Assembly: GCA_036510675.1 (NCBI GenBank)
Contig: DATCDN010000102.1
Location: 20,188-84,187 of the forward strand
DNA: 64,000 nucleotides
Direction: 5' to 3'
Source of the DNA: JAATGI01 sp036510675
GTDB lineage: Bacteria > Pseudomonadota > Alphaproteobacteria > ATCC43930 > CGMCC-115725
The position numbers were made by a program, and so were the translations under genes. Every line of letters starts with the position of its first letter. The first letter of the stretch is position 1. Of the stretch, positions 18,360 through 27,488 are shown piece by piece. The notes under the pieces were generated by a model, which was not told the DNA's origin, did not search any database, and saw nothing but the letters and a program-made list of their open reading frames with translations.

Positions 18360-19409
18360 TCAGACGAGATTGACCAAAATGAAGTGGCTGCCCTCCACCG
18401 CGTAGACATTGGTGCGCGGATCGCTGAGGTCGGGCCGGCCGCGCGCATAGATGACGTTGCGGCTGTTGATCGGCCCGTGCGAGTTGTGCGCGAGGTCGCC
18501 GGCGTCGACGGTGTCGGCCGTGACATATTCCTGAGCCAGGATCATATGGTCGCCATATTGCGGCAGGCCGGTATTACCGATCGCCATTTTGTCGCCCGGA
18601 TACCAGTTCCAGCCGGTGGGCACGCGCGTCCAGCCGAAGACGTGAGTTCCCCCCGGCTTCTGCGCGATGGTCAGGCTGCCGGGCTGAATGTCGTCGGGGC
18701 GCAGTTGCGCGAAGGGGCGGCTGTGAATCCGCACGATGCCGGACCGTTCGGCGCGCTGCAGCAGATGCTGCATCTCGCTCGATGATTGCGAATTGGTCAG
18801 CTCGTCGCTCATGCCCGCCAGTTCCACCGGGAACTCCGCCTTAAGCTGCGCCAGGACATATTTCGACATGGCGGCGGTGCAGCCCTCGGCGCCGAGGCTC
18901 GCGCCCGTCATCTTGTCGCCCGGCGTCGGCAATTGCGCGGCGCCGCCGAACACCAGCAATTGCTCGGCGCGCAATGCCACCGGGTTGGCCGGCGGCGCGC
19001 CCGAGAGATCGGCGATAAAGCGGAACTGTGCGTAGATTTCTTCCTGCTTTTCCGGCGCGGTCGGCACCAGCGCGATCAGCCAGGATGGAAGCGACATGCC
19101 ACGAAGCGTGTCCTGGATTTCGATCGGAAACGAATTCCAGCGCTGGCGATAAGCGCCCTCGATCCCCAGCGTCTTCACCGTGCTCGGCAGCCAGCGCGCC
19201 ATGCGCCGAACATCGCGGGTAAACCAGGCGGGCACGGTGTCGATCACGCCCGGCCGCGCTGGCGCCGCCGCCAGCGCCAGCGGAGTCTTCATGGTGGCCA
19301 TGCCGCCGACCACCGCCGCCGCCACGCCGCCGCGCAGAAACGCGCGGCGCGTCGGCGTCAAATGCCAGCGATTGCGATAGGGCGACCCGGTGCGATGCGA
19401 CGTGACCAT
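18360..19409 (-). CDS. Tat-exported protein of unknown function
   Basis: 349-residue protein with a twin-arginine signal: TPTRRAFLRGGVAAAVVGGMATM, followed by an Ala-rich cleavage region. The mature protein has no motif I can assign. It is rich in Trp and Pro, with a segment THVFGWTRVPTGWNWYPGDKMAIGN and one late DLAHNSHGPINSRN that could form a catalytic or ligand site, and a single cysteine in GAEGCTAAMSKY. Start at 19409 is preferred over an ATG six bases upstream because GGAG then lies 7 bases away. It stands alone between the acyl-AMP ligase and a Rieske oxygenase; Tat export suggests a folded or cofactor-bearing protein. Confidence 0.65.
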   Translation of the reverse strand: MVTSHRTGSPYRNRWHLTPTRRAFLRGGVAAAVVGGMATMKTPLALAAAPARPGVIDTVPAWFTRDVRRMARWLPSTVKTLGIEGAYRQRWNSFPIEIQDTLRGMSLPSWLIALVPTAPEKQEEIYAQFRFIADLSGAPPANPVALRAEQLLVFGGAAQLPTPGDKMTGASLGAEGCTAAMSKYVLAQLKAEFPVELAGMSDELTNSQSSSEMQHLLQRAERSGIVRIHSRPFAQLRPDDIQPGSLTIAQKPGGTHVFGWTRVPTGWNWYPGDKMAIGNTGLPQYGDHMILAQEYVTADTVDAGDLAHNSHGPINSRNVIYARGRPDLSDPRTNVYAVEGSHFILVNLV

Positions 19410-19521
19410 GCTCATTCTCCTGCTCCGCCCATACCGGGGCGTGCGGATAGAATGTCGCGCGGGGCCAAAACCGCGACACAAGCTTGGTTAAATTAACCTT
19501 TTATTTGAGGGTTAACCCGGA

Positions 19522-20778
19522 TCAGGCGGGGGCCATTTCCCGCGGCGCCGTCTCGACAAAAGCCCGCACCTGCATCTCCGCCAGCGCGTCGGCGGCGCCG
19601 TCGCGCTCGACGAACAGGGGATCGCGCCCCGCCGCGACCTCGCTGACCGCCTGGAGCAGCATCCGGCGCATCAGCATCACCGGCCGGTCGGTGATCCCCA
19701 GATGCTCCTGGCTGCGATCCATGATCCGCCCAGGCCCCTGGCTTTCGACCACCAGCTTGTCCTGATCGAAGAAATTGCGGCCCACGCCGGCGAAGCTGAC
19801 CCGACGCATTTCCTCGCGGTCCTGGAGATAGCGGTTGGCGTGGGTGCGGCGCGCGTAAAAGCTCTTCATTTCGCCAAACATTTTCTCGCCGACGAATTGC
19901 TTGTCCAGCGCGCGCTCGCGGCAGAAGACCAGCGTATATTTCCAGTGCGTCTCATCGTCGATCGGGACATGCCAGTGCAGTTGATAGCCGGCATTCTCCG
20001 GCAGCGGATCGGTCGTGGGATCGGACATCGGCACGCCGCCGAAGGCGCCGCAATTTGGCATGATGTGATTGGTGACGCGGACATATCGGGCGCCGCCGCC
20101 AACTGTTCGCACCGTCTCGATGCGAAAGCCATAGGCGGTTTCCTCGGGCTCGATCGACGGGGCGACATCGTCGCCCAGCAGCGCATTGTTGCGCGGGTCG
20201 AGCGCGTCGGCCGCCGACATGAAGCGATGCAGATAGGAGAGATGCTGCGGATCGACATTGCCTTCATGGCCTTGCAGCCAATTGCAATCGTGGTGCAGCT
20301 TGCCGGTCCAGACTTGCCCCGCCTTGTCGGCGCCGAAAAATTCAAATTGCGGCCGCCGTGGCGGCGCGCCCGCGCCGAGATACGCGAAGATCAATCCCGC
20401 ATCCTCGAAACACGGGTAGGCCGGATGGCGGATGCGATCCTTCATCTTGGCTCCCGCGCCCTCGCCCGGCTGTTCGAGACACCGCCCCTCGCCCGACAGC
20501 AGCCAGCCATGATAGATGCAGCGCAGGCCGTCATTCTCGACGCGGCCGAAGCTGAGATCGACGAGCCGATGCGGGCAATAGCGGCCGATGAGGCGCGGCG
20601 CACCCGCGGCGTCGCGGAACAGCACCAGATCCTCGCTCATGACCCGCACCGCCAGCGGCACGTCGCGCAACAGCTCGCTCGCCAGCGCCACCGGCTGCCA
20701 ATAGGCGCGCATCATCGCGCCGCCCATCGTGCCGGGGCCGGTGAGGGTGATCAGATCATTGTCGCCGTGGCTCAGCAT
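19522..20778 (-). CDS. Rieske non-heme iron oxygenase, alpha subunit
   Basis: 418-residue oxygenase subunit of the phthalate 4,5-dioxygenase-like branch. The Rieske 2Fe-2S site is CPHR...CIYH in the first 110 residues. The catalytic domain has NWLQGHEGNVDPQHLSYLH, with the bridging aspartate and the H-x4-H iron ligands. It would need a reductase; the MOSC/reductase fusion at 7767 or the ferredoxin at 53941 are candidates in the window. MLSHGDND is chosen as start with GGGAGG 6 bases before. It is divergent from a DUF3237 gene, 86 bp away. Dioxygenation versus demethylation cannot be told. Confidence 0.92.
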   Translation of the reverse strand: MLSHGDNDLITLTGPGTMGGAMMRAYWQPVALASELLRDVPLAVRVMSEDLVLFRDAAGAPRLIGRYCPHRLVDLSFGRVENDGLRCIYHGWLLSGEGRCLEQPGEGAGAKMKDRIRHPAYPCFEDAGLIFAYLGAGAPPRRPQFEFFGADKAGQVWTGKLHHDCNWLQGHEGNVDPQHLSYLHRFMSAADALDPRNNALLGDDVAPSIEPEETAYGFRIETVRTVGGGARYVRVTNHIMPNCGAFGGVPMSDPTTDPLPENAGYQLHWHVPIDDETHWKYTLVFCRERALDKQFVGEKMFGEMKSFYARRTHANRYLQDREEMRRVSFAGVGRNFFDQDKLVVESQGPGRIMDRSQEHLGITDRPVMLMRRMLLQAVSEVAAGRDPLFVERDGAADALAEMQVRAFVETAPREMAPA

Positions 20779-20797
20779 CGCATCCTCCCAACAAAGC

Positions 20798-20818
20798 CCG
20801 CCGATTGTATCGCGGCGG
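20798..20818. promoter_or_regulatory. Inverted repeat in divergent Rieske/DUF3237 region
   Basis: CCGCCG and CGGCGG flank a 9-base centre that itself contains CGAT/ATCG symmetry. It is the only symmetric feature in the 86-bp divergent stretch and might be an operator for both genes. Weak evidence. Confidence 0.25.
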
Positions 20819-20864
20819 CCAGTCTGGCAAAACCATGAAACATCGCCCCGAGAAAGGATCACCC

Positions 20865-21326
20865 ATGGACCCGACACTGGAGTTCGTTTTCCAAGTAAAA
20901 GTCAATTTCGCCGCGCGAGTACAGATCGGCAGCTTGCCCAGCGGCGTGCGGCGCGGCTACACCCCGACCTCGGGCGGCGAGGTCGTCGGCCCTCGGCTGC
21001 AAGGGCGCGTGGTCCCCGGCAGCGGCGCCGACTTCGCGGGCTGGTGGCCGAACGGGGTCGTTGAATTCAATGCGCAATATCTGCTGGAGGCGACGGACGG
21101 CACGCTGATCGTCATCAAGAATCGCGGCTTCCGCCACGCGCCGCCCGACGTGCTGCGGCGCATGGAAGCGCTGGAGCCGGTCGCACCGTCTGAATATTAC
21201 ATGCGTTTGGCGCCAAGCTTCGAGGCGCCGATCGGGCCTCATGACTGGCTGACCCGCACCGTCTTTGTCGGCACCGCGGATCGGCATGCCGACCATTCCG
21301 TCTTCCGCTATTTCGCGGTGATGTAA
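20865..21326 (+). CDS. DUF3237 family protein
   Basis: 153-residue protein of the DUF3237 family, recognised from the N-terminal LEFVFQVKV, the SGVRRGYTPTSGGEVVGPRLQGRVVPGSGADF core and the tail YYMRLAPSFEAP...FVGTADRHADHSVFRYF. The family is a beta-barrel of about 150 residues with no established reaction, frequently found beside oxygenases and hydrolases of secondary or aromatic metabolism, as here. MDPTLEF is taken as start (AAAGGA nearby). Stop lies 2 bp from the convergent flavin oxidoreductase stop. Confidence 0.85.
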   Translation: MDPTLEFVFQVKVNFAARVQIGSLPSGVRRGYTPTSGGEVVGPRLQGRVVPGSGADFAGWWPNGVVEFNAQYLLEATDGTLIVIKNRGFRHAPPDVLRRMEALEPVAPSEYYMRLAPSFEAPIGPHDWLTRTVFVGTADRHADHSVFRYFAVM

Positions 21327-21327
21327 A

Positions 21328-22788
21328 TTAATCCTCCGGCGGCTGCCAGGCCGGCGCTTCGAGGCGCCGTCGGCCATCCGGGGTCAGGCGCGCGCCGCTA
21401 TCGTCAAGCGCCTCGCGATCCCATAGCTGGCACGTCACCGTCTTGTGCTTTTGGTCGAGCCCCTCGCAATAATTGGTATAGGCGCATGTCCGCACCGTGG
21501 CGCCGAGACCCAGCGCGAGCTTCCGGAACCAGTCGGGATCGGCCAGCGATTGTCGCGCGGCGCCGACAATGTCGCACACCCCGTCCGCCAGCGCGCGCTC
21601 GGCCATCGCGAAATTATGGATGCCGCCGGTGCACACGACCGGCGTGGTGAAGCCGGCGCGGCGCACCGCCGCGCGGATCGCCTGTGTCGGCGCCAGATTG
21701 CGGCCAAACGGCCCGCGCTCATCCGAGAGATATTGCGGCATGCACTCATAACCGCTCGGCCCGGTGTAGGGATAGGCCGCGCCGCCAATCGCGGGCTGCT
21801 TCGCGTCGTCGAATTTGCCGCCGCGCGACGTGGAGAGAAAATCCATCCCGGCGCGCGCAAACTCGACGCCGAAATATTCCCCATCCGCCAAGCTGCTGCC
21901 GCCCGCCACGCATTCCTCGGCGAGGTAGCGGCAACCAACCACATAGTCACGCCCGACCGCGTGCCGCACCGCCGCGTAGACCTCCAGCGGCAGGCGCACG
22001 CGGTTTTCGCGCGCGCCGCCATAGGAATCGGCGCGATGGTTGGTCGCCGACAGGAACGACGCCATCGTATAGGCGTGCGCGCAATGCAGCTCCACCCCAT
22101 CGAACCCCGCGGCGCGGGCGCGTGTCGCGGCCGCCGCGAAAAGGTCCGGCAGCACCGCCGGCAGGTCGGCGATATGCGGCAGATGCGTGTCGGTGACGCG
22201 CTCGCGATAGCCGAAATCCAGCGCCTCGCGCTCCCCGTCCGTCAGCACCGTGTCAAGGTCACGCCGCGATAGCGCCACCAGCCGTGCGCGTACCGCGTCA
22301 TCGCCCTGATCGCCGGCGCCGAGCGCCCGCCGATGCGCCGGCGTGACGACCATGAACTGCTCCAGATAGCGGCGGGGATCGGGCCGGCGGCGGATGGCGA
22401 GAAAGTCGATAAGCTGAATGAAAAGCCGCGTCGCCCCGCCGCTCTCGTTCCGCACCGTCTCGACGAGGCGCCGGAGGCCGGGCAGGAACCGATCATGGCC
22501 GATACGCAACAGCGGCCCGCTCGGCACGTCACGGATGCCGGTCGCCTCGACGACGATGGCGCCCGGCTTGCCGCGCGCGAACCGCGCATACCAGGCAATG
22601 ACGTCATCGGTGACGACGCCGTCCGCCGTCGCGCGCCACGGCACCATCGCCGGGACCCAACTACGCTGTTCGAGAACGCAGGAGCCGATGCCTACCGGGG
22701 AAAAGAGACGCGAGGCCGTGGCCTCGGCGCGGGCAGGCACGCTCCCGGTCGATGATTCAAACGGGATGCGTTGCGCGGGTTTCCACAT
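21328..22788 (-). CDS. NADH:flavin oxidoreductase (old yellow enzyme-like)
   Basis: 486-residue FMN TIM-barrel enzyme. Substrate-site motif ELHCAHAYTMASFLSATNHRADSYGG keeps both histidines of the H-x-x-H pair and the tyrosine. FMN-binding stretches TPVVCTGGIHNFAMAERALADG and DIVGAARQSLADPDW follow. After the barrel, CAYTNYCEGLDQKHKTVTC resembles the 4Fe-4S loop of dienoyl-CoA reductase/trimethylamine dehydrogenase types, but the spacing C-x5-C-x11-C leaves only three cysteines, so a normal cluster is doubtful. There is no C-terminal NAD-binding extension. The function is likely ene-reduction in the surrounding catabolic region. Confidence 0.88.
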   Translation of the reverse strand: MWKPAQRIPFESSTGSVPARAEATASRLFSPVGIGSCVLEQRSWVPAMVPWRATADGVVTDDVIAWYARFARGKPGAIVVEATGIRDVPSGPLLRIGHDRFLPGLRRLVETVRNESGGATRLFIQLIDFLAIRRRPDPRRYLEQFMVVTPAHRRALGAGDQGDDAVRARLVALSRRDLDTVLTDGEREALDFGYRERVTDTHLPHIADLPAVLPDLFAAAATRARAAGFDGVELHCAHAYTMASFLSATNHRADSYGGARENRVRLPLEVYAAVRHAVGRDYVVGCRYLAEECVAGGSSLADGEYFGVEFARAGMDFLSTSRGGKFDDAKQPAIGGAAYPYTGPSGYECMPQYLSDERGPFGRNLAPTQAIRAAVRRAGFTTPVVCTGGIHNFAMAERALADGVCDIVGAARQSLADPDWFRKLALGLGATVRTCAYTNYCEGLDQKHKTVTCQLWDREALDDSGARLTPDGRRRLEAPAWQPPED

Positions 22789-22803
22789 CCGACTGCCGCG
22801 GCG

Positions 22804-23364
22804 CTAAGGTTTTTTCCGCCCTGGCGCCGCGGCGGCGCGCGCGTCGATGGCTTTCCGGGTTGAGCGCTTGGTCTTCTCCAAGAGGCGCATCATGGCGGCG
22901 CGTTCGGGCGCGGTCAGATCGACAAAAATTTCGGCGATCCAGTCGCCATGCGCCCGCGCCATTTCTGAAAACAGCAGCCGGCCTTTCTTGGTCAGGCTGA
23001 CGAACGCGTAGCGTCGATCGGCGGGCGCGGCGTTGCGCGCCACGATGCCCTCCGCCACCAGCGCGTCGACGAGACCGGTGACATTGCCGTTGGAAACCAT
23101 CAAGCGCTGGGACAACTCGCCGAGCGTCAGGCCGATCGGCGCCTTTTCCAATTGCGCCAGAAGATCGAAACGCGGCAGCGTCACCGCGTATTTCTCACGC
23201 AGGCGGCGGCGAATTTCCTCTTCGATCAGCGTCGCGCTCGCCAGCATCCGCAGCCACAGCCGCAATTCTTCCTTATGGTCCGACGGCCGCTCGGTCGCTC
23301 GTGTTTCCTGATCGAGCGGTTCCGAACTCCGCGCTTGACCGTCGGCCAATCCCAATCTTCGCAA
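22804..23364 (-). CDS. MarR family transcriptional regulator
   Basis: 186-residue winged-helix regulator. The core is LPRFDLLAQLEKAPIGLTLGELSQRLMVSNGNVTGLVDALVAEG followed by the wing ADRRYAFVSLTKKGR. It has longer charged tails on both ends than the usual ~150 residues. The start appears to be a TTG at 23364, with GGAG 7 bases before it. It is divergent from the aryl-CoA ligase (73 bp gap). MarR proteins of aerobic aryl-CoA pathways (BadR, GenR, CouR types) often respond to the CoA thioester, so it probably controls the adjoining ligase and monooxygenase operons. Confidence 0.9.
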   Translation of the reverse strand: MRRLGLADGQARSSEPLDQETRATERPSDHKEELRLWLRMLASATLIEEEIRRRLREKYAVTLPRFDLLAQLEKAPIGLTLGELSQRLMVSNGNVTGLVDALVAEGIVARNAAPADRRYAFVSLTKKGRLLFSEMARAHGDWIAEIFVDLTAPERAAMMRLLEKTKRSTRKAIDARAAAAPGRKKP

Positions 23365-23418
23365 CCATTTTCTCCGCGCGCTTCACCCCGTATTTTAGAT
23401 TGGCGATGATTCGTTTCA

Positions 23419-23428
23419 AGTATAAACT
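23419..23428. promoter_or_regulatory. Candidate MarR site overlapping ligase -10 region
   Basis: AGTATAAACT is a near-palindrome (4 of 5 pairs) just before the ligase ATG at 23438 and contains the TATAAA that could serve as its -10. A TATTTTAG half-site at 23391-23398 recurs within the larger palindrome at 27489. Position between the divergent MarR and ligase genes suits autoregulation. Confidence 0.35.
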
Positions 23429-23437
23429 ATTTGGCGC

Positions 23438-25075
23438 ATGTTCCCGTCGGCCCACATCGACACATTCGCGCGCGATAATTTGCCGCCCGCCGAACAATGG
23501 CCGGACATGATCTTCACCCTGCCGGAATTGCACTTTCCGCCCCGGCTGAACGCGGTTTCCGCCTTGTTGGACCAATGGATGCCGGCCGGACATGGCGACC
23601 GCGCGTGCCTGATCTCGCCGACCGAGACATTGAGCTATGCGCAAGTGGCGGAGCGGGTCAATCGGCTCGCCAATGTGCTGACCCGCGATCTCGGCATGAT
23701 CCCCGGCCATCGCGTGCTGCTGCGCGCGCCGACCAGCCCGATGTTGGTCATCGCGCATCTCGCCGTGATGAAGGCGGGCGGCATCGTGGTCGCGACCATG
23801 CCGATGCTGCGGGCCAAGGAACTCGCCCATCCGATCGCGAAGGCCCAGATCGCGCTGGCGCTGTGCGACCACCGCCTGGCCGACGAGTTGGAGGGCGCCA
23901 AAGCCCTCGCGCCGGGGTTGCGACGCGTCGTCTATTGGGGGAATAGCGCGGCCGACAGCCTCGATGCGATGATGGCACGCCCCGGTTATGAACAATTCAC
24001 CGCTTGCGACACGGCGAGCGACGATGTCTGCCTCATCGCCTTCACCTCCGGCACGACCGGCGAGCCGAAGGGCACGATGCATTTTCATCGCGATCTGCTG
24101 GCGAGCTGCGACAGTTACGGCAAATATGTGCTGCGCGCGACATCAGCGGACCGCTTCATCGGCTCGCCGCCGCTCGCCTTCACCTTCGGCCTCGGCGGGC
24201 TGGTGCTGTTTCCGCTGCGCGCCGGCGCCAGCACGATCTTGCTTGAAAGGGCGGGTCCCGACGATCTGCTGCCGGCGGTCGCGAAATTGCGCGCCACGAT
24301 CTGCTTTACCGCGCCGACCGCCTTCCGCGCCATGCTAGCGAAGCTCAAGGATCACGATATCTCGTCGCTGCGCAAATGCGTCTCCGCCGGCGAGACCCTG
24401 CCGAGGGCAACTTTCCTCGCCTGGCAGGCCGCCACCGGCATCACTCCGCAGGACGGACTCGGCTCGACCGAGATGCTGCACATCTTCGTCTGCTGCCGCG
24501 AGGAAGACACGCGCGCCGGCGCCACCGGAAAGCCGATCCCCGGATATGAGGCAAAGATCGTCGATGAAGATGGCAATATGGTGCCGACGGGCACGGTTGG
24601 CCGGCTTGCCGTGCGGGGACCGACCGGCTGCCGCTATCTCGCCGACGAACGCCAGCGCAACTATGTCCAGGACGGCTGGAACATCACCGGCGATAGCTAT
24701 GCCGTCGATGAGGACGGCTATTTCATCTATCAGGCGCGCAACGACGACATGATCGTCTCCGCCGGCTATAACATCGCCGGACCGGAGGTCGAGGCGGCAC
24801 TGATGGTCCATCCCGCCGTCGCGGAATGCGGCGTCGTGGCCGCCCCGGATGACGATCGCGGCATGATCGTGAAGGCCTATATCGTCCTGCGCCCTGGCCA
24901 TGGCGGCGATGCGGCGCTGGTGAGCGCGCTACAGACCCATGTGAAGGCGACGATCGCGCCGTTCAAATATCCCCGCGCCATCGAATTCGTCGACCAATTG
25001 CCGCGCACCGAAAGCGGCAAGCTGCAACGCTTCGCGCTGCGTCGGCGCGCGGCGAATAGTTCAGTTGTAAAGTAG
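23438..25075 (+). CDS. Benzoate/2-aminobenzoate-type CoA ligase
   Basis: 545-residue AMP-forming aryl-CoA ligase. The N-terminus HIDTFARDNLPPAEQWPD and the segment KAGGIVVATMPMLRAKEL are characteristic of 2-aminobenzoate-CoA ligases. The P-loop is FTSGTTGEPKGT, A5 is DGLGSTEML, then GDSYAVDEDGYFIYQARNDDMIVSAGYNIAGPEVE and the catalytic lysine in TESGKLQRF. It would activate anthranilate (or salicylate/benzoate) to the CoA thioester, substrate of the monooxygenase encoded convergently at 25097. No Shine-Dalgarno is visible and a -10 lies about a dozen bases before the ATG, so the message may be leaderless. Related to abmG of Azoarcus evansii. Confidence 0.9.
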   Translation: MFPSAHIDTFARDNLPPAEQWPDMIFTLPELHFPPRLNAVSALLDQWMPAGHGDRACLISPTETLSYAQVAERVNRLANVLTRDLGMIPGHRVLLRAPTSPMLVIAHLAVMKAGGIVVATMPMLRAKELAHPIAKAQIALALCDHRLADELEGAKALAPGLRRVVYWGNSAADSLDAMMARPGYEQFTACDTASDDVCLIAFTSGTTGEPKGTMHFHRDLLASCDSYGKYVLRATSADRFIGSPPLAFTFGLGGLVLFPLRAGASTILLERAGPDDLLPAVAKLRATICFTAPTAFRAMLAKLKDHDISSLRKCVSAGETLPRATFLAWQAATGITPQDGLGSTEMLHIFVCCREEDTRAGATGKPIPGYEAKIVDEDGNMVPTGTVGRLAVRGPTGCRYLADERQRNYVQDGWNITGDSYAVDEDGYFIYQARNDDMIVSAGYNIAGPEVEAALMVHPAVAECGVVAAPDDDRGMIVKAYIVLRPGHGGDAALVSALQTHVKATIAPFKYPRAIEFVDQLPRTESGKLQRFALRRRAANSSVVK

Positions 25076-25096
25076 TTTCACCGGCGCTGGTCCGGC

Positions 25097-27442
25097 CTAA
25101 TCCGTGGCCTTGCGCCAGGTGCCGGTATGCGTTTTCGGCTTGGCCCGGCGCCGCAACTCCATCAGCTCGTCATATTCGCGCTCGCTGTTGCGAAAGACTT
25201 GGTCGCGGCCGGCGAGATATTGCGGCGGACAGAAAATGTCGCGCGCGCCATACCAGGCCGCCGCCTTCATAGTGAACGAGGGGTCGACGAGATGCGGCCG
25301 CGCCAGTGCCACCAGATCGGCGCGCCCAGCCGCAATGATGGTATTGACCTGATCGGCGGTAGTGATCGCGCCCACCGACATGGTCGGAAGCCCGGTCTCG
25401 TTGCGGATTTCGTCGGCAAATGGGGTCTGAAACATGCGGCCGAACACCGGCCGCGCGTTGGGCACTGTCTGGCCGGTCGAGACGTGAATGAGGTCGGCGC
25501 CGGCGGCGCCGAGGAGACGCGCAGCCTCTACCGACTCATCGCCGGTGATCCCGCCCTCTTTCCAATCGGTCGCGGAAATGCGCATCGACATCGGTTTGGC
25601 GGCGGGCCACACATCGCGAACGGCGCGGAACAGCTCAAGCGGAAAGCGCATGCGATTGGCAACCGCGCCGCCATATTCATCGGTCCGAATATTGGTCAGC
25701 GGCGAGATGAAGCTCGCGATCAGATAGCCATGGGCGCCATGCAGCTCCAGCATGTCGAAGCCGGCGCGCGCCCCGCGTTCGGCGGCGGCGACAAAATCGA
25801 CGATTACCTTGTCCATATCGGCGCGGCTCATTTCCGCCGGCACCTGGCTGTCGGGATAATAGGCCAGCGGCGAGGCGGAAATGACCGGCCAGGCTCCTTC
25901 GGGCAGCGGCCGGTCCATGCCCTCCCACATCAGCTTGGTGCCACCCTTGCGTCCGGCGTGACCGAGCTGGAGGCAAAACTTCGCGGCCGAATTGGTGTGC
26001 ACGAAGTCGACGATATGGCGCCACGCCGCCTCCTGCGCGTCATTGTAAAGGCCGGTGCAGCCGAGGGTAATGCGTGCCTCCGAGGAGACGCAGACCATCT
26101 CGGTGAAGATCAAGCCCGCGCCCCCGACCGCGCGCGCGCCGAGATGAACCAGGTGCCAATCGTTGGGCAGGCCGTCGATCGCCGAATATTGGTCCATCGG
26201 CGATACCGCGACGCGATTGCGCAGCACCATGTCGCGCAAACGGAACGGCTGAAACATCGGCACGGCCGGCTTGGCGACATCGACGTCGAAGCCCTGATCG
26301 CGCACCTCGCGCGCCACCAGCGCATCGACCTCATCGATGAATTCGGGCGCCCGCAGCGCCAGATTGTCATAGGTGATCGCCTTGGAGCGCGTCATCAGGC
26401 CGAACACGAAGCGCGTCGGCGGCATCGACCAAAACCGCTTCACATGCTCGAACCAGACCAGCGAGACATCGGCCGAATGCTGAGTCCGCTCCACCGCCGA
26501 CCGACGTTCAACCTCGAAATGCCCGAGCGCGGCCAAGACATCGGTACCACCGGCGGCCTGGAATGCGTCATGCAGCGCGATCGCGTCTTCCATGGCCAGC
26601 TTGGTGCCGGAGCCGATGGAGAAATGCGCCGTCGCCTTGGCGTCGCCGATCAGCACGGTATTGCCGCGCGTCCAGCGCGCGCAGCGAATGGTCGGGAAAT
26701 TTCGCCAGATCGACCGATTGGTGGTGAGCGCGTGACCCTGAAGCTCCTCGGCGAACACGCGCTCCAGGAAGCGCGCGGACTCGTCCTCCGAAAGCCGGTC
26801 GAGGCCAGCGCGAGCGAAGGTCTCCGGGTCGGTCTCCATCACCCAAGTCGAGCGGCCTTCCTCATATTGGTAGCAGTGCGCGATGAAAATGCCATGCTCG
26901 GTCTCGCGGAAGAAAAAGGTGAAGGCATCGAATGGCCGCGTCGAGCCCATCCAGGAAAATTTATTGGGCCGCAGATCGATTTCCGGCTCGAAGCTCTTGG
27001 CGTATTTCTGACGAACCAGGCTATTGCCGCCATCGGCGGCGATCACCAGGTCTGCGTCGCGGACCAGGGCGTCGAGGTCGGTGACCTCGCTCTGGAAGCG
27101 CAACACGACCCCGAGCGATCGCGCGCGCTCCTGCAACAGGCGTAGCAGCGTCGCGCGCGAACAGCCGCAGAAGCCATTGCCGCCGATGCGATGGACGGTG
27201 CCGCGGAAGTAAATTTCGATATCGTCCCAATAGGCGAAATTGTCGGTGATCGCGCGATAGCTCTCGCGGTCATAAGCCTCGAATGTTTGCAGCGTCTCGT
27301 CGGAAAAGACGACGCCGAAGCCAAACGTGTCGTCGGCGCGGTTGCGCTCCCACACGGTGATCGCGTTTTGTGGCCACGCCTTCTTGAGCAGGATCGCGGA
27401 ATAGAGGCCCGCGGGTCCGCCACCGAGAATCTCAACCTTCAT
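25097..27442 (-). CDS. 2-aminobenzoyl-CoA monooxygenase/reductase-type fusion
   Basis: 781-residue bifunctional flavoprotein. Residues 1-390 are a class A FAD monooxygenase (GGGPAGLYSAILLKK at 7, ADGGNSLVRQ at 136, NTVLIGDAKATAHFSIGSGTKLAMEDA at 261). Residues 395-770 are an old yellow enzyme-like ene-reductase (RVAVSPMDQYS, LQLGHAGRKGG, ELHGAHGYLIASFISPLTN at 566). This architecture is that of anthraniloyl-CoA monooxygenase, which hydroxylates and then reduces the ring of 2-aminobenzoyl-CoA without oxygenolytic cleavage; databases also name it salicylyl-CoA 5-hydroxylase/oxidoreductase. It is divergent from the beta-oxidation-like operon at 27599 with a perfect palindrome between. Substrate (amino or hydroxy) is not settled by sequence. 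Confidence 0.92.
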   Translation of the reverse strand: MKVEILGGGPAGLYSAILLKKAWPQNAITVWERNRADDTFGFGVVFSDETLQTFEAYDRESYRAITDNFAYWDDIEIYFRGTVHRIGGNGFCGCSRATLLRLLQERARSLGVVLRFQSEVTDLDALVRDADLVIAADGGNSLVRQKYAKSFEPEIDLRPNKFSWMGSTRPFDAFTFFFRETEHGIFIAHCYQYEEGRSTWVMETDPETFARAGLDRLSEDESARFLERVFAEELQGHALTTNRSIWRNFPTIRCARWTRGNTVLIGDAKATAHFSIGSGTKLAMEDAIALHDAFQAAGGTDVLAALGHFEVERRSAVERTQHSADVSLVWFEHVKRFWSMPPTRFVFGLMTRSKAITYDNLALRAPEFIDEVDALVAREVRDQGFDVDVAKPAVPMFQPFRLRDMVLRNRVAVSPMDQYSAIDGLPNDWHLVHLGARAVGGAGLIFTEMVCVSSEARITLGCTGLYNDAQEAAWRHIVDFVHTNSAAKFCLQLGHAGRKGGTKLMWEGMDRPLPEGAWPVISASPLAYYPDSQVPAEMSRADMDKVIVDFVAAAERGARAGFDMLELHGAHGYLIASFISPLTNIRTDEYGGAVANRMRFPLELFRAVRDVWPAAKPMSMRISATDWKEGGITGDESVEAARLLGAAGADLIHVSTGQTVPNARPVFGRMFQTPFADEIRNETGLPTMSVGAITTADQVNTIIAAGRADLVALARPHLVDPSFTMKAAAWYGARDIFCPPQYLAGRDQVFRNSEREYDELMELRRRAKPKTHTGTWRKATD

Positions 27443-27488
27443 GCTGCCCCGTGCGCTTGCGCCGATGCGCCTCGGACGCTCTTCGATA

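Noticed and set aside
25127..27145. 672-residue open frame antisense to the monooxygenase/OYE fusion
   Set aside because: GC-rich mirror frame of a well-supported gene; Arg/His/Gly-rich composition with no family motif.
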